Shown here piece by piece: positions 1-11,529 of a stretch of DNA of 64,000 nt. The stretch comes from Oreohelix idahoensis (taxonomy: Eukaryota > Mollusca > Gastropoda > Stylommatophora > Oreohelicidae): contig JAMPIV010015259.1 of NCBI GenBank assembly GCA_024509875.1, forward strand, positions 1 to 64,000. Reading direction: 5' to 3'. The translations under genes were made by a program, and so were the position numbers. Below the pieces are notes generated by a model. It searched no databases. It worked only from the letters and a program-made list of their open reading frames with translations, and was not told where the DNA came from. Each line of letters starts with the position of its first letter. The stretch's first letter is position 1.

Positions 1-246
1 AGTCGGGGGTTGGTACTCCCGCGTACGATCCAGTTCCACCCCCCCCCCCTATCCGATAATATTTTTAATGTGGATAACACAATACGCTAATCAAATTATC
101 AGAAAAACTTGAAAGGTGAAATCTTTGATCGATTATGCTTGTAGGAGAAGAGATTAAGGGATATTTATGATGTCATTTAGGGCGGCGTTTGATAACATAA
201 AACAATACAGCTAAGTGAGGAAGGCTATCGCCTTTTATTTAAAACG

Positions 247-1163
247 ATGGTGCCTGAGACGGGTGTAGAATTCTCAGAATTCACTGCAAAGGCACGTCTC
301 ACAGTTGATCGTTGGATTGAGCTTTACAAAACAGAAAAAACGTATGAAGGACTTATGGATTTGTTGCTCAGAGATAAGATTATGTCATGTGTGAAACAAA
401 ACCCATTTTTGCTTGAAGGACTTCTTATACGGATTGAGCGTAAACCTCTCAATATTCTACAGTAGGAAAGCACACCCGGAGTGGACTTTTGGCAACACTA
501 AGATTAAGGGGAGTATGCCAGTTGCTTCAGCAACACCATACAATCCCAATTATTCACACAGATTTCAGGGACCTCAAAACAGATTTGATAAAAAAGGTAA
601 CCATAATAGTTATCAAAACCAAGGTAACCAATCATTTCAGGGTTCTTCTTCAAAGAACTGGAGACGAGCTGATAGCTCTCGACACAGGGGTGGTCATAAT
701 TAGGAATTTCCGTAGAGGAAGTAATTATAGAAACTATCAGGGTTATCCGTCTTGGAGTCAACAAGATCATAATTACAGAGATACTCATTATAATGAATAT
801 GATAATGGTAACCAAGGGAACTATGACTCAAACCTAAATAGGGGTTACAATAGAGGTAACAATAACTACAGAGGTGATAATAACCGAGGTAGATCTCAAT
901 ACAAAAGACATAAACCACATTTTCAGGCAAACTCTGCACAACAAGAGTCCAATGAAGCCTATAAACAGAGTAAAGATAATAATGATGCTAGTAATATGGC
1001 ATGTGCCGCTTTTGATTTTGGGAGAGCATCTCAGTGCCCCCAATGCAAAACGTTATTTGAGCCAACCACAGTGTCTACTTTAAGCTGTGGCCATCCTCTT
1101 CCTGCTCTTCCGGCATCAGTCGCGCATGATGGAAGAGGTTCTCTTGTCTTAATAAGGGTTTAG
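247..1163 (+). pseudogene. gag remnant of the LTR retrotransposon (frameshifted)
   Basis: Gag should form the particle that packages the element RNA. It is read here in at least three pieces. Positions 247-465 give a capsid-like helical segment (around LMDLLLRDKIMSCVKQ). About 413-703 gives a continuation in another frame. About 700-1163 gives an Arg/Gly/Asn/Tyr-rich nucleocapsid-like tail with repeated GNNNYRG-type motifs, followed by a CPQC motif and an SCGH motif. No standard CCHC knuckle is complete. The last piece stops at TAG 1161-1163, which overlaps the first codon of the pol stretch by one base, so pol may have been expressed by frameshifting. Assignment rests on position and composition. 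Confidence 0.6.
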
Positions 1164-4100
1164 TGAATAACAATCCAGTCTCGGTGCTATTTGATTCTGG
1201 ATGCACCACAATTGGTGTTAGGCAGTCACTCGTAGATCCTTCCCGTGCCACTGGACAAGTAGTCAAATGTGTAACATTTGGCGGCACATTAGAGAAATAC
1301 ACTACTGCTATCATTAGGATTGCTACTCCTTTCTTTACAGGAGATGTACACGCATGTCTTCTTCCGAATCCGATCGCTGACCTCATCATCGGTCGCATTC
1401 ATGGAGTCAAAGAATGCACTCCGCAACAAATTTCCGCGTGGGAAAGGCAAAACATGCAGATTGCTAACGCTGTAGTCACTAGAGCTCAGGCTCTTAATAT
1501 GCCTCAAACTTCATCTACTGAAGATAATGAAGTGCATAACCAAGATAATCCCTTGGTAATTTCTCGTGACTCGTTTATAAAACAGCAAGAAGATGATCCC
1601 ACTCTGAAGAAATTCTTCATTCTTGCAACTAAAGGTGATCCGAATAAAGACACAAGTCGTAAATCGTGGATTACAAAGAAGAATGGCGTACTTGTACGTA
1701 TGGTTCAGGACTCCATTACGTCAAGTCATTCTCAAATCCTGGTTCCCAAGAATTTGAGAGTTAAAATTTTGCAGCACGCTCACGACTCTCAGTGTGCTGG
1801 ACACATGGGTTTTTCCCGTACTAAGTCAAGAGTCCTTGCGGCTTTCTTTTGGCCATTGGTAAACAAGGACATACGGATTTATTGTCGATCTTGTAAAGTA
1901 TGTCAGGAAGTTAAATCCAAAGGTCCACGGCATGCTGCACCCATTCAGGCGGCGGACATTCCTATTCGGCCGTTCCAAAAAATGGCCATAGACATAATTG
2001 GTCCATTTAAGATCAAGTCTGCCAGAGGACATCAGTTTATCTTGACGTGTGTTGATATGTGCACACGTTGGCCAGAGGCTATTCCTCTTAAGAGCATTAC
2101 TACTGCTGATATTGCAGATGCTCTTTGGCTTATATTTTCTCGTCTGGGGTTCCCCGGAGAGATATTGTCAGACCATGGCACCCAACTAATATCAGATACC
2201 ATGTCTCAAGTAATGTCTACTCTGCAGATAGATAGATCTTTAAGTAGTATCTACCATCCAATGTCTAATGGTATGGTCGAACGCCTTAATAGAACACTTA
2301 AAAACTTACTGGGGAAGATAACTGAGGATCATCCTCAAGACTGGGACAGAGTTTTACCTGCGGCCCTCTTCGCTTACAGAGAGGTACCCAATGAACATAC
2401 AGGATTTTCTCCCTTTGAACTCGTCTTTGGCGCGCGTCCGCGTGGCCCTATGTCGTTGCTTCACGATCTCATTACATCTGACAATATTGACGATGACACA
2501 AAGTCATCCTACGAATATGTCATCGCGTTGAGACAAAAGATTATCGAAGCATGCAAATTAGCAACTTCTTCTGAATTTGCGAAACAGAAGGCAAGGCAAT
2601 TTGCCAATAAGAAGAGATGCTTACGACAACTTTGTCCTGGTGACAAAGCATTTGTATTACTACCTTGTAGGGAAAACAGATTACTTATTTCTTGGAAAGG
2701 TCCGTACGATATAATATCGAAAATTTCCGATGTCGACTATATTGTCGATATTGATGGGAAGCATAAAACCTTCCACATCAATATGCTTACGGAATTCCAT
2801 GAACGTCCGGATTATTTGCAACCCATTTTCCAAGCAACGGACAATTCTCCAGTACCACATGGTCATTACTCATCACTGTCCGTGATACAGGATGAGGAAA
2901 CAAGTTTTTCAGATGTAAATCTTCCTCTTCCAATGATCCCACTTCATTCTAGTGAATCATGGAAGAACGTTACTGTCTCTCCTGATTTGTCTCTAGGAGA
3001 ACAGCGACAAGTTTCAACTATGTTGCAAACATTTCAGGATGTACTCACTGACATCCCTGGACAAACGCATGTCATTGAACATGACATTGTTCTAACTGAC
3101 CATACTCCTATTAGAGTTAGACCTTATCCTATACCTATACATTTTCAAGCACAGGTCGAGAAAGAGTTGGATGAGATGATAGATTTGAAAATAATCGAAC
3201 CATCCACCTCTGCATATTCTTCGCCGATGGTTATTGTTCGAAAAAAAGACAATAACATACGTCTTTGCGTTGACTATCGAAAATTGAAACAAGTAACGAA
3301 GTTCGATGCCGAACCTATGCCTTTACTGGAAGAGCTACTTACTCGACTCTCCAAATCTCATTTTTTCACTAAACTTGATTTGTCTAAAGGATATTGGCAA
3401 GTTCCTTTATCTGAACGTGCCAAACCTCTCACGGCTTTTTCAACACCTAGAGGTTTGTTCCAATGGAATTTTATGCCTTTCGGTCTTATGAACGCACCAG
3501 CTACATTCGTACGCATGATGCGCCGAATCCTATCTTATCGGTCAGATGTCATTGCATATCTAGACGACATCTGTCTTTTCAGCGATACTTGGGAAGATCA
3601 CTATTCAGGGTTAGATGAATTGCTGTCTACTTTGCGTGAGCACAACCTGACAGCGAAACCCTCTAAAGCCTATATTGGTTTTAGCGAAATTTCTTTCCTA
3701 GGCCACCGAGTTGGTCATGGTTTCCTAAAGACAGAGGACCATAATACTAGTAAGATACTTAACATCTCAATCCCTAAGACTAAAAAACAGGTGAGAAGTC
3801 TGTTAGGTCTTATTCAATTTTATGGCAGATTCATTCAGAATCTATCCTCTATCATGGCACCTCTCTCAACACTTCTAAAGAAAGGTTCGCCTAATGTGGT
3901 CCACTGGTCTCAGGAATGCCAATGCTCTCTGGATAAGATTAAAACACTGTTTTCAACACCACCTATTTTAGTGCTACCCACTAAAGATAAGACATTCGTT
4001 CTTCGTAGTGACGCTTCATCCACTGGGATTGGAGCGGCACTAATGCAAGAGTACTCTGGAACTCTGCATCCTGTAATGTATATTTCCAGAAAACTTAATG

Positions 4101-4372
4101 CGGCAGAAAGGAATTATTCGGTTTTAGACCGTGAGCTATTAGCTATGGTTTGGTCGATCCTCAAACTACAGAGATTCCTTCTAGGCGCACATTTCATAGT
4201 AGAAACCGACCAAAAAGCTCTTACTGCTATACAGAGTAAGAATTTGAAGAGCTCGAGGTCTACTCGATATGCAATTGCTCTTCAACCTTTTCATTTCTCT
4301 GTGCGAGCTATTCGTGGATCAGATAATGTGATGGCAGACATTCTGTCAAGATGCCCACATGATTCCACATAA
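1163..4372 (+). CDS. pol: Pol polyprotein: protease, integrase, reverse transcriptase, RNase H
   Basis: About 1,070 codons without a stop; the frame is open from about 1130, there is no ATG at 1163, and translation probably enters by frameshift from gag. Order: aspartic protease (FDSGCTT near residue 10, closing ADLIIGRI near 72); integrase HHCC zinc finger (about 205-245); integrase core with Asp near 275 (AIDIIG), Asp near 336 (SDHGTQ) and Glu near 372 (VERLNRT); a GPY-like module (about 510, WKGPYDI); RT with KLDLSKGYWQ and YLDD near 798; RNase H with SDASS near 948, RELLA near 990 and TDQKAL near 1014. All catalytic residues I can check are present. In ordinary Ty3/gypsy elements integrase follows RNase H, so this order marks the Gmr1-like group. 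The protease has DSG where many relatives have DTG. Confidence 0.93.
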   Translation: MNNNPVSVLFDSGCTTIGVRQSLVDPSRATGQVVKCVTFGGTLEKYTTAIIRIATPFFTGDVHACLLPNPIADLIIGRIHGVKECTPQQISAWERQNMQIANAVVTRAQALNMPQTSSTEDNEVHNQDNPLVISRDSFIKQQEDDPTLKKFFILATKGDPNKDTSRKSWITKKNGVLVRMVQDSITSSHSQILVPKNLRVKILQHAHDSQCAGHMGFSRTKSRVLAAFFWPLVNKDIRIYCRSCKVCQEVKSKGPRHAAPIQAADIPIRPFQKMAIDIIGPFKIKSARGHQFILTCVDMCTRWPEAIPLKSITTADIADALWLIFSRLGFPGEILSDHGTQLISDTMSQVMSTLQIDRSLSSIYHPMSNGMVERLNRTLKNLLGKITEDHPQDWDRVLPAALFAYREVPNEHTGFSPFELVFGARPRGPMSLLHDLITSDNIDDDTKSSYEYVIALRQKIIEACKLATSSEFAKQKARQFANKKRCLRQLCPGDKAFVLLPCRENRLLISWKGPYDIISKISDVDYIVDIDGKHKTFHINMLTEFHERPDYLQPIFQATDNSPVPHGHYSSLSVIQDEETSFSDVNLPLPMIPLHSSESWKNVTVSPDLSLGEQRQVSTMLQTFQDVLTDIPGQTHVIEHDIVLTDHTPIRVRPYPIPIHFQAQVEKELDEMIDLKIIEPSTSAYSSPMVIVRKKDNNIRLCVDYRKLKQVTKFDAEPMPLLEELLTRLSKSHFFTKLDLSKGYWQVPLSERAKPLTAFSTPRGLFQWNFMPFGLMNAPATFVRMMRRILSYRSDVIAYLDDICLFSDTWEDHYSGLDELLSTLREHNLTAKPSKAYIGFSEISFLGHRVGHGFLKTEDHNTSKILNISIPKTKKQVRSLLGLIQFYGRFIQNLSSIMAPLSTLLKKGSPNVVHWSQECQCSLDKIKTLFSTPPILVLPTKDKTFVLRSDASSTGIGAALMQEYSGTLHPVMYISRKLNAAERNYSVLDRELLAMVWSILKLQRFLLGAHFIVETDQKALTAIQSKNLKSSRSTRYAIALQPFHFSVRAIRGSDNVMADILSRCPHDST

Positions 4373-4847
4373 CTATTAGGGCTTAGACTTCTTGATATGT
4401 CTAGTTCTATAGTAGTTCCTTTTCTATATCATGATAGATACACATTTGTAATTTAATAATATAATGATTGTATCACTACATAGCGGTTCATTGATGTTTA
4501 TTCACCGCTGTGCTTTGATGATTTTTTCTTCATAAATCATAAATTTAAGATATCTAATACGAAATGATGATATGAATTTTTTAGGCATTGTGTAATTGCC
4601 AGAATTGTATTATACTTTGATGACACCTTCCTGGAAAAAATATACTTGTAGAGAAATAATTTCTCTCAGTTTATGAGACACATTCTCACCAGTCGCTCCA
4701 TAAGTCGACTTAGCCTCATATTAGGCGTTATAGGTATTCCTGATATTTTCATCTGCGCATTATTCATGCGTTGTGAGCCTATTGTACGTTGCTCCTAGAT
4801 GTATTTCCAAAAAAAAAAATGTTCCATTTTTTTTTTTTCCCGGGAGG

Positions 4848-6234
4848 TGTGGTAAGACTGTTACGTGCAGTCTTTGATATCTTACAATATTATACATTGG
4901 TATACTTGTTATGTTCGCAAATATTTTGTAAACAAAATAGTGCTTAAGGGAAAATCATTATTGAGTTACTTCCCTTGAAAGTTGTGCCGTCTCTTCGATC
5001 GAACTCCGCGGATGAATCCATTTTACTGCGATTTATTCATTGTTTGGGTAATAATAGATTGTTCTTGCTTCAGAATATCTATGGCCTGAATTTATGTGTA
5101 TTGTTTGTCTGAGTAGGACGAGTCTGTCTTATATCTGTATATCTTTACACATCTAAGTCGAACTATATGTTCTGTTGTCTCTAGAGAGGTCAAAGGCTAT
5201 TCGGCGGATGTGTCGCTAGAGAGTGGTGTGATTTGGCTTCGTCCCGATAGGGACTGTGTTTTCTATGTCGGCTTGTCGCCGGGGAAAAAAGTGATCTCAG
5301 TATTGGTGGGGAAAGTGATAGTCGTCTAGACCTATCGTGTATGCTTTACCCCAGTGTTTATTCGTATTGCCAAGGAATGGCAGAATCATATTTCTGATAC
5401 CAAGGTAATAATAGACACTCTTATGAACTCTCGTACGAAGCCACCATTTTCGATAGGTACGATTTGAATGTCTAAGAGAATATATTTGACTCGATGAAAA
5501 ACGACTTCGATTCCTAGCAGCACTATATCCTGTAGAATGCAGTCAATTGTTCATGATCAAATCTACAGAGCAATGAAATGTTTTATGAATGACTAACTTT
5601 AGGACAGATTCATTATCTGTATCCAAACGTGAGTGACAGCTCACGAGTGAAGCCATCTTGGAACCAAACATGTAGTGACTTTCAAGAAGAGAAAAGGGAT
5701 GCCCGTATTATCGCTTGTTTAGTCCAGAGATCACTGCTACACATGAGAACCCGTTATTAGCGGTTCAATATTATTATATGGAAAAATATGTGCTGAACAT
5801 TATGTTGGAGAATCGTCGCTAAACGAGATTAGGTTTAGAAGCCATCTGAAATATTGTTTATAAGCTGACGTGCTCAGTCAGTGAAGTCAGATGATATATA
5901 TGTATGGGCGATACTGAGTGCTTGGCTACTGACAGTCCTTTATACTCTTATTCTACATGAGTGCCCATGTAACATTGCAAGACCATTTATTCACTGTACC
6001 ATGATGTATTATGCCAACCTGTGATTTGTCACTATCTGTGCTGTCGAGTGTGTACGTCCAATTAAACTTTAGAAAAGGTACACAGTCGTTGGTGTCGATG
6101 ACTTCCTGCCATATATGAGTGTGAGAAAAGAACATTTGTCAACACCACGAACCCTTATTATCATTCGCACATTATACACTCAGTCCATGTCTACACACCA
6201 CTGCGTAGGTCAAGTTGACATTCCATACACTACA
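4848..6234 (+). repeat. candidate 3' LTR (tentative ends)
   Basis: After the pol stop there is A/T-rich sequence, then a short purine stretch (CGGGAGG) followed by TGTGGTAAGACTG at 4848, which looks like a gypsy LTR start. An end near ...CACTACA at 6234 is only a guess. The second LTR is not in the window, so the limits cannot be confirmed by self-comparison. No protein-coding signal was seen in 4376-6980. Confidence 0.3.
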
Positions 6235-6267
6235 GTGGAGCAAACAACACCATAGAGATCTTATCAA

Positions 6268-6292
6268 CTGATGATGATGATGATGATGATGT
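6268..6292 (+). repeat. (GAT)n microsatellite
   Basis: About eight TGA/GAT units. The following 6293-7000 is A/T-rich with short A and T runs and no coding signal. Confidence 0.9.
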
Positions 6293-7006
6293 CTGCTTCC
6301 ATCCACTTATATCTATCTTTTGGTGGATATCATTAACGGGAATAAAATAACAACTTTATCACATACTATATCCTTTTATTCCCACGTATTACTTTAAGCA
6401 TTAATTTAAAGGCATGCAACATTATAAAGTTAACATAACAGCATTCATTTACAGTATACAATCATAATTAAAAAAAAAAAAAATGAGTAGCCTAGGTTTT
6501 TTTTTTTTAAAAATAAACTAGATAGTGACTGAAGAAAAATAATAATAATAAAAAATAAAATAATATAAACAAAACAATAAATAAATAAGTTATGTATACC
6601 GACACTCACTTATGCGGTCAAAACGTCTAATCTGTAGTATTTTTGAATGTGTCATCAATCCTCAATACAAAAATTACAAAAACACATTCTCGCTTACATC
6701 CATACATTCTTGGCGGAAATTGAAATAATAATAATAATAACACTTTCTTGCGCACTTCTGTAGCAGAAAAAGTCTTTCAGCAGTTTAAAAAAAAAATATA
6801 TATATATCTGCATGTACATCACCCATTTAAGCAAACGGAAACATTCACATCTCTAAAGTACAGTGGTATGCGGGTACATTCTCACATACATTACATTATA
6901 TAATAGTATTACATGAATATAAAACAAATTATTCCCATTAAAAACGAGCGGAAGAGGAAAAGAAATGTTGACCTATGGATGAGATGTTGACAGGCAAATG
7001 ATGTTT

Positions 7007-9863
7007 CTATGGGGGTAGATAATCAGTGTTTAGGAAGTGTTTGAAAAGTGCTTTGTTAAATGAATATTGTGTAGGTAGGCTTTTTAGGTGGTGTGGAAGG
7101 CTGTTCCATAAGTAGGCTCCAGAGTAGGCTAGACTCTGTTTGAACAGGTCGATCCTAGGTTTGGGCAGACGTAACTGATGTAATTGTAGTCCCTCTCTTC
7201 TACTGGTTTGAAACAATGATCGTAGGTACGGCGGAGCATTGTTTGATAGAATTGCGTGCGTCAGCTTGGCTTTGTTGTAGAGAAGACGTTTTTTCAGGGA
7301 CAATATTGTGGGTTCTTTTCCTGTCCTTGTGTGTGATATCGTGCGATTATCGGTGATCAGACGTATTGCTCTCTTATGCAGGGAGTGCAGTCTCTTTGAG
7401 GTGGAAGCAGGGCAACCATCCCATAGTGTAGAGCAGTAATCTAGATGTGTCTGTATATGTGAGGTGTAGAACAATAGTCTAGTGTCTGCGTCTAAGAAGT
7501 GTTTTATTTTGGCTAGCTGGTACGTCTTTTGAGCTAAGTGTTTGGTTTAAATTCCGTACATGGGAGTTCCACGTTAAGTGCTGGTCAATCGTGATTCCTA
7601 GAACTTTGTGTTCTGTTACATGTTCAATTTGTATTGATTCCGCGTGTACCTGTAGCGATCTTTTGGTGCAGTTTAGGAGTTTCTGTCTGGTGGTAATCAA
7701 CATAGATTTCGTTTTTGCTGTGTTTAATGGCATACGATTCATATTACTCCATTTTGTTAGACTGTCTACATCGCATTGAAGAGTCATTTCAAGTGCCACG
7801 CAGTCATTGTCACTAGTGTAGATAGTACAATCATCTGCAAAGAGGTCACATGTTGAATATTTTAGATGTAGTGGTAGGTCGTTGATGAACATTGCGAAGA
7901 GTAGGGGCCCAAGAATAGAACCCTGCGGTACTCCTGTATCTATCTTCGAGAAATCTGATGTCGAGTTGTTGTGAAGCACTAACTGTTGTCGATCTCCCAG
8001 GAATTATTTGATGATGTTTAGTGGATTAGGGCCTATTCTGAGGGTTTCCAACTTTTGAACCAAGATAGTGTGGTCAATCATGTCAAATGCTTTTTTGAAG
8101 TCAACAAAAACAGCACCACCTAATTTCCCATCATTTACGTTCGACAGCCAGTTATCTGCCATTTTGGTGAGAGCTGTGTGACAGGAATGTTTGGGTCTGA
8201 AACCTGACTGGCTCTCAATGAGCAGTTTGTTTGTTGTTAAGTGTTGAAATGTGGTGTTGTAAATGTGTTTCTCTAGTGGTTTTGAAAGAGATGATAGAAG
8301 GGATATTGGTCTGTAACTGTTGGGATCGCTATGTGAGCCAGATTTATAGAGAGGATACACTTTGGCAGATTTAAATGCTGTGGGAAAGTAGTTGTGTGCA
8401 ATACATTGATTGTACACATAGGTTAAGGAGTAGCAAATGATGGGTGCAGCGTAACGTAGAATCTTATTGCTGATACCATCAAGACCAGATGAATTGTTGT
8501 TTTTTAATGCCACGATATATTTGAGAACTTCGTTTACTGTTAGAAAAGGAATATCTCTAAGATCTGTTATGGTATGTTCAGTGTTGCAGAAGGCGGTCAG
8601 TTTACTAATATCGCAGTCCATTGGCTTTAGTGTCGATTTGAGATGGTTAATTTCTGTTTTGAAGTGGTTACTAAAATGAGTAGCCGTGAGGGAGCAGCTT
8701 TTTGGTAAAGATTTTAGTGACTTTTTTGTGTGTGTTAGTGTTCTAATGGCTGCCCAGACTTCTTTACTGTTTGCTTTGTCTTGAATCATCTTTCTGAAAT
8801 GTAGTTTCTTTTCCTGACGAATGAGGTATTGTACTTTGTTTCTAAGCATCCGATACCTGCTGAAATCTTTGAGCTTATGTGCTTCGTCCCGCTCTCTCAT
8901 TGTTGATAATATTTCGTTTGTTATCCATGGGGTCTTTCTGATATTTTTAACACGAACTTGCTTTATAGGAACATGTTTGTCGAATACATTGTTAAAAGTT
9001 TGTGTCCAGTATGTTATGGCTTCTTCTGGATGGGGAAGTTGGTACACGTATGAGAGAGGGGATATTTGTAGGAATAATTGAAGGTTAAAGGTTTTGAAAT
9101 TCCTGTAATGGACTGTGATATGTTCCGTTTTAGGTGCTTTGAACCCTTTTCTCGTCCAGGTACAGCAAATAGGATAGTGGTCACTTAATGCTGTCCGTGT
9201 AACTGTGCATTCTACAATGTTTTCTGGGCAGGTCGTATAGATATGATCAATTAGTGTAGATGATGAATCTGTTACTCTCGTGGGTTGATTGACTAACTGT
9301 GTGAGGTTGTATGAGATGGTGATATCATTCCACGTGTTGTTCGATTTGTGAAGGTCAATATTGAAATCTCCCAGTAGAATAATTTCCTTCGAAGAAGCCC
9401 AAACGTTGTCCATCATTCGTGAGAATGTGTCAAACCATACAGCAGAAGAGCTAGGGTTTCGGTACAGGTAACCAATTAAAACGGGGGTCAGGTTGGGGAG
9501 TTTTATTTCCAACCATATACATTCAATGCCAGTATGTTCTAGATCATCACGGCGTCTGTACTGAAGAGATGTTGAGATGTATATAACTAGCCCTGTTTCA
9601 TGTTGTCTGTTAGAATCCCTGCGAATGGTGGTGAATCCATTAATCCTAATTTCTTCATCTGTAATTTTGTCATTGAGACGGGTTTCAGAAAAACCAAATA
9701 TGTGGAAGTTTTGTTGGAGAGAGGTGGAGACTTCAGGAAGCTTACCTAGCAGGTGGTAAATGTTTAAATGACCAATTTTAAGCCCTGATAGTTTAAGCCA
9801 TGAATTAGTGATATTGCCTATATTTTGATTTGAGTTTTTGCAATCGGACATGATAATAGTCAA
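7007..9863 (-). pseudogene. CR1/L2-like LINE ORF2 (endonuclease + RT), one stop and one frameshift
   Basis: Read on the minus strand from 9863. The first 620 codons give an AP-type endonuclease (IGHLNIYHLLGKLPE, ETRLND, LLGDFNIDLH, SDHYPICCTW) and the start of RT (YRPISLLSSLSKPLEK, QSGFRPKHSC, VFVDFKKAFD). An in-frame TAA at 8004-8006 follows NIIK. The same frame then continues (FLGDRQQ, GVPQGSILGPLLF, FADDCTIYT) until a one-base shift near 7550. The last part (YCSTLWDGCP, LHSLHKRAIRLI) is in another frame to 7007. There is no RNase H. Family: Jockey superfamily, CR1/L2-like by motif style; exact clade not determined. Up to about 9990 may be its 5' leader. Two lesions make this copy inactive. 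Confidence 0.9.
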
Positions 9864-10173
9864 TAGGAAAGAAAGAATGAGGGGAGTAGGAATGAGTAAG
9901 AAGCAATAAAATTAGTACACAATGGTTAATACAAAATTGTAAACAAGTTATAAAATATACAATGCAATAGATTTCTCTAAAGTCCGTGGACACTGTTTAC
10001 CGTATCTTAATCTTTGCAAAAAGTGCGGCACACAGGAATATTTTGACTTCAACCACAGTCAATGTAGAGAATTCATTTTTTTGGGACAGTTAAAGGTCCA
10101 CGCTTGTTAATTTTATGAGGATTTCCTAATTTTCCTCAACACGAATAAACAAAGAAATTCCAGCGCTGAATAT

Positions 10174-10442
10174 CAATGGAGCGTCGATTGGCAGAGTGGT
10201 TAGAGCGCGGGTCTCTCGCGGCAAAGATGCCGGGTTCAAATCACGGTACCGACACGCTCCAGTCTAGTCTACCCAGCTGTAAATTGGTACCCGACTCTGT
10301 TCTTTGAGTTAGGGAAGGAAAAGGCAGCGATTAAGGGAACTGGTCAACCCACCTCTCAAGTCTTGATCACTTCGCCCCCTACGGCAGTATCTGCTATGGG
10401 GCTACATTTACCTTTTATTTTAATAAAAAAAAATTTCGCACA
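10174..10442 (+). mobile_element. tRNA-derived SINE with 23-bp target duplication
   Basis: A tRNA-like head (GGCAGAGTGGTTAGAGCGC as A box, GGTTCAAATC as B box) is followed by a tail ending in TTTAATAAAAA. It is flanked by AAAGAAATTCCAGCGCTRAATAT at 10151-10173 and 10443-10465, with one mismatch. The head resembles a Leu/Ser-type tRNA, but there is no complete cloverleaf, so it is not called as a tRNA gene. Confidence 0.85.
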
Positions 10443-10650
10443 AAAGAAATTCCAGCGCTAAATATTCCAGCGAAATGGAGAATCAATAAACAACTTTAGA
10501 TAACAGATAACACTGTTTTGTCAGCTGACGGCTAAAAATAGAATGACAAAAACTAGTGAAGCAAGTAAGCAACATGTCATGAATTTGGATTGGAAATTAA
10601 CACTGAGAACAAAAATTATGACATCAAAGCAGATGAGAAGTGAGTCTTTA

Positions 10651-10803
10651 ATAGGTAATCTTTACCTTTAGTGCCGTCGCGTATGTATAATATGTGTATT
10701 GAGTTTGGGGTTAGGGTTAACCCTAAACCTAACCCTAACTCTAAATGGTACGAAAATACATATACTTACTCGACGGCACTAAAGGTAAAGATTACCCTTT
10801 AAA
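10651..10803. mobile_element. foldback (MITE-like) element with telomere-like loop
   Basis: Arms of about 45 bp are near-perfect inverted copies (GGTAATCTTTACCTTTAGTG at 10654 and its complement ending 10796). The centre carries permuted TTAGGG/CCCTAA-like units on both strands (10709-10745). CTTTAA-like sequence lies outside both arms. No coding capacity. Confidence 0.75.
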
Positions 10804-10849
10804 AATTGAGACGAATAGAAAATTACTAGAACGTCAACAGTTCCCATAT

Positions 10850-11372
10850 CTTTGGCACATAATATACCAGAGGATGGCAGATGTGAAACAGAAATAAAGA
10901 AGAGAATAGAAATGGCCAAAGCTGTATTTAGCGACGTGCGGTACATATTAACAGCCAAACAAATAACTTACAAAACACTTAAAAATTAGAGTCATGAATA
11001 CAAATTTTTATGACACAGAAACATTGACAATGAACAAGCAGTTAGAATAAAGAATTGAGACTTTTGAAATGTGGACATATAGAAAGAATGGAGCGCATCT
11101 TATGGAAAGAAAAGAAAAGAAAACATTTAAAGAAGCTCAAGAAAAGACAGGAATGTAAAGAGAATTAATGAATGAGATTAAAATTAGACAGATGAAACAT
11201 CGGCGACACATAAAGAAACATAACACCTTTTTGAAAACCATTAGAGAAGGAACAGTTGAAATCAAAAGAGCAAGCGAAAGAACGCTTGGAGTGGGAAGAT
11301 AACATCAAGAGATGGACAGGAAAGAAGCTATCAGGGTACACCATCAAAATAACAATCAGAAAATTTTAGAGA
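10850..11372 (+). pseudogene. degenerate 3' part of RTE/BovB-like LINE (related to 29.2-32.4 kb)
   Basis: DNA is recognisably the same as the end of the RTE element at 31500-32350: the GCAGATGTGAAACAGAAAT block, the Met-rich block with GAATGGAGCGCATCT, and the tail with AACATCAAGAGATGGACAGG. It has several frame breaks. It runs straight through the site where the 31.87-kb SINE sits in the other copy, so it acts as an unoccupied relative. Confidence 0.8.
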
Positions 11373-11529
11373 TCCATAAAACCGACCAGCGATGCTTGTG
11401 AGGGCAGTTGGTCATGTCTGAGATGCAATAACAAAGCATTATGATTAGGAGTTATTCTATTTTCTGCCCTTTTGGTTTGAAAATTCAATTTCACAAAGTC
11501 ATTTTTATTAAACTGTGCAGTATTTATCG

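Larger units (their letters stand above)
1..4375 (+). mobile_element. Gmr1-like Ty3/gypsy LTR retrotransposon, 5' end outside window
   Basis: One element covers gag remnants (about 247-1160) and an intact pol frame (to 4372). The RT and RNase H are of Ty3/gypsy type, but integrase lies before RT, the order seen in Ty1/copia and in the Gmr1-like gypsy group described by Goodwin and Poulter. The 5' LTR and primer-binding site would lie to the left of position 1. A candidate 3' LTR begins near 4848. Pol is uninterrupted while gag is frameshifted, so the copy is fairly young but probably not autonomous. Confidence 0.9.

Noticed and set aside
10183..10255. tRNA gene
   Set aside because: A and B boxes are present, but the arms do not complete a cloverleaf and the copy has a SINE tail and target duplications. 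The same holds for the other B-box hits.
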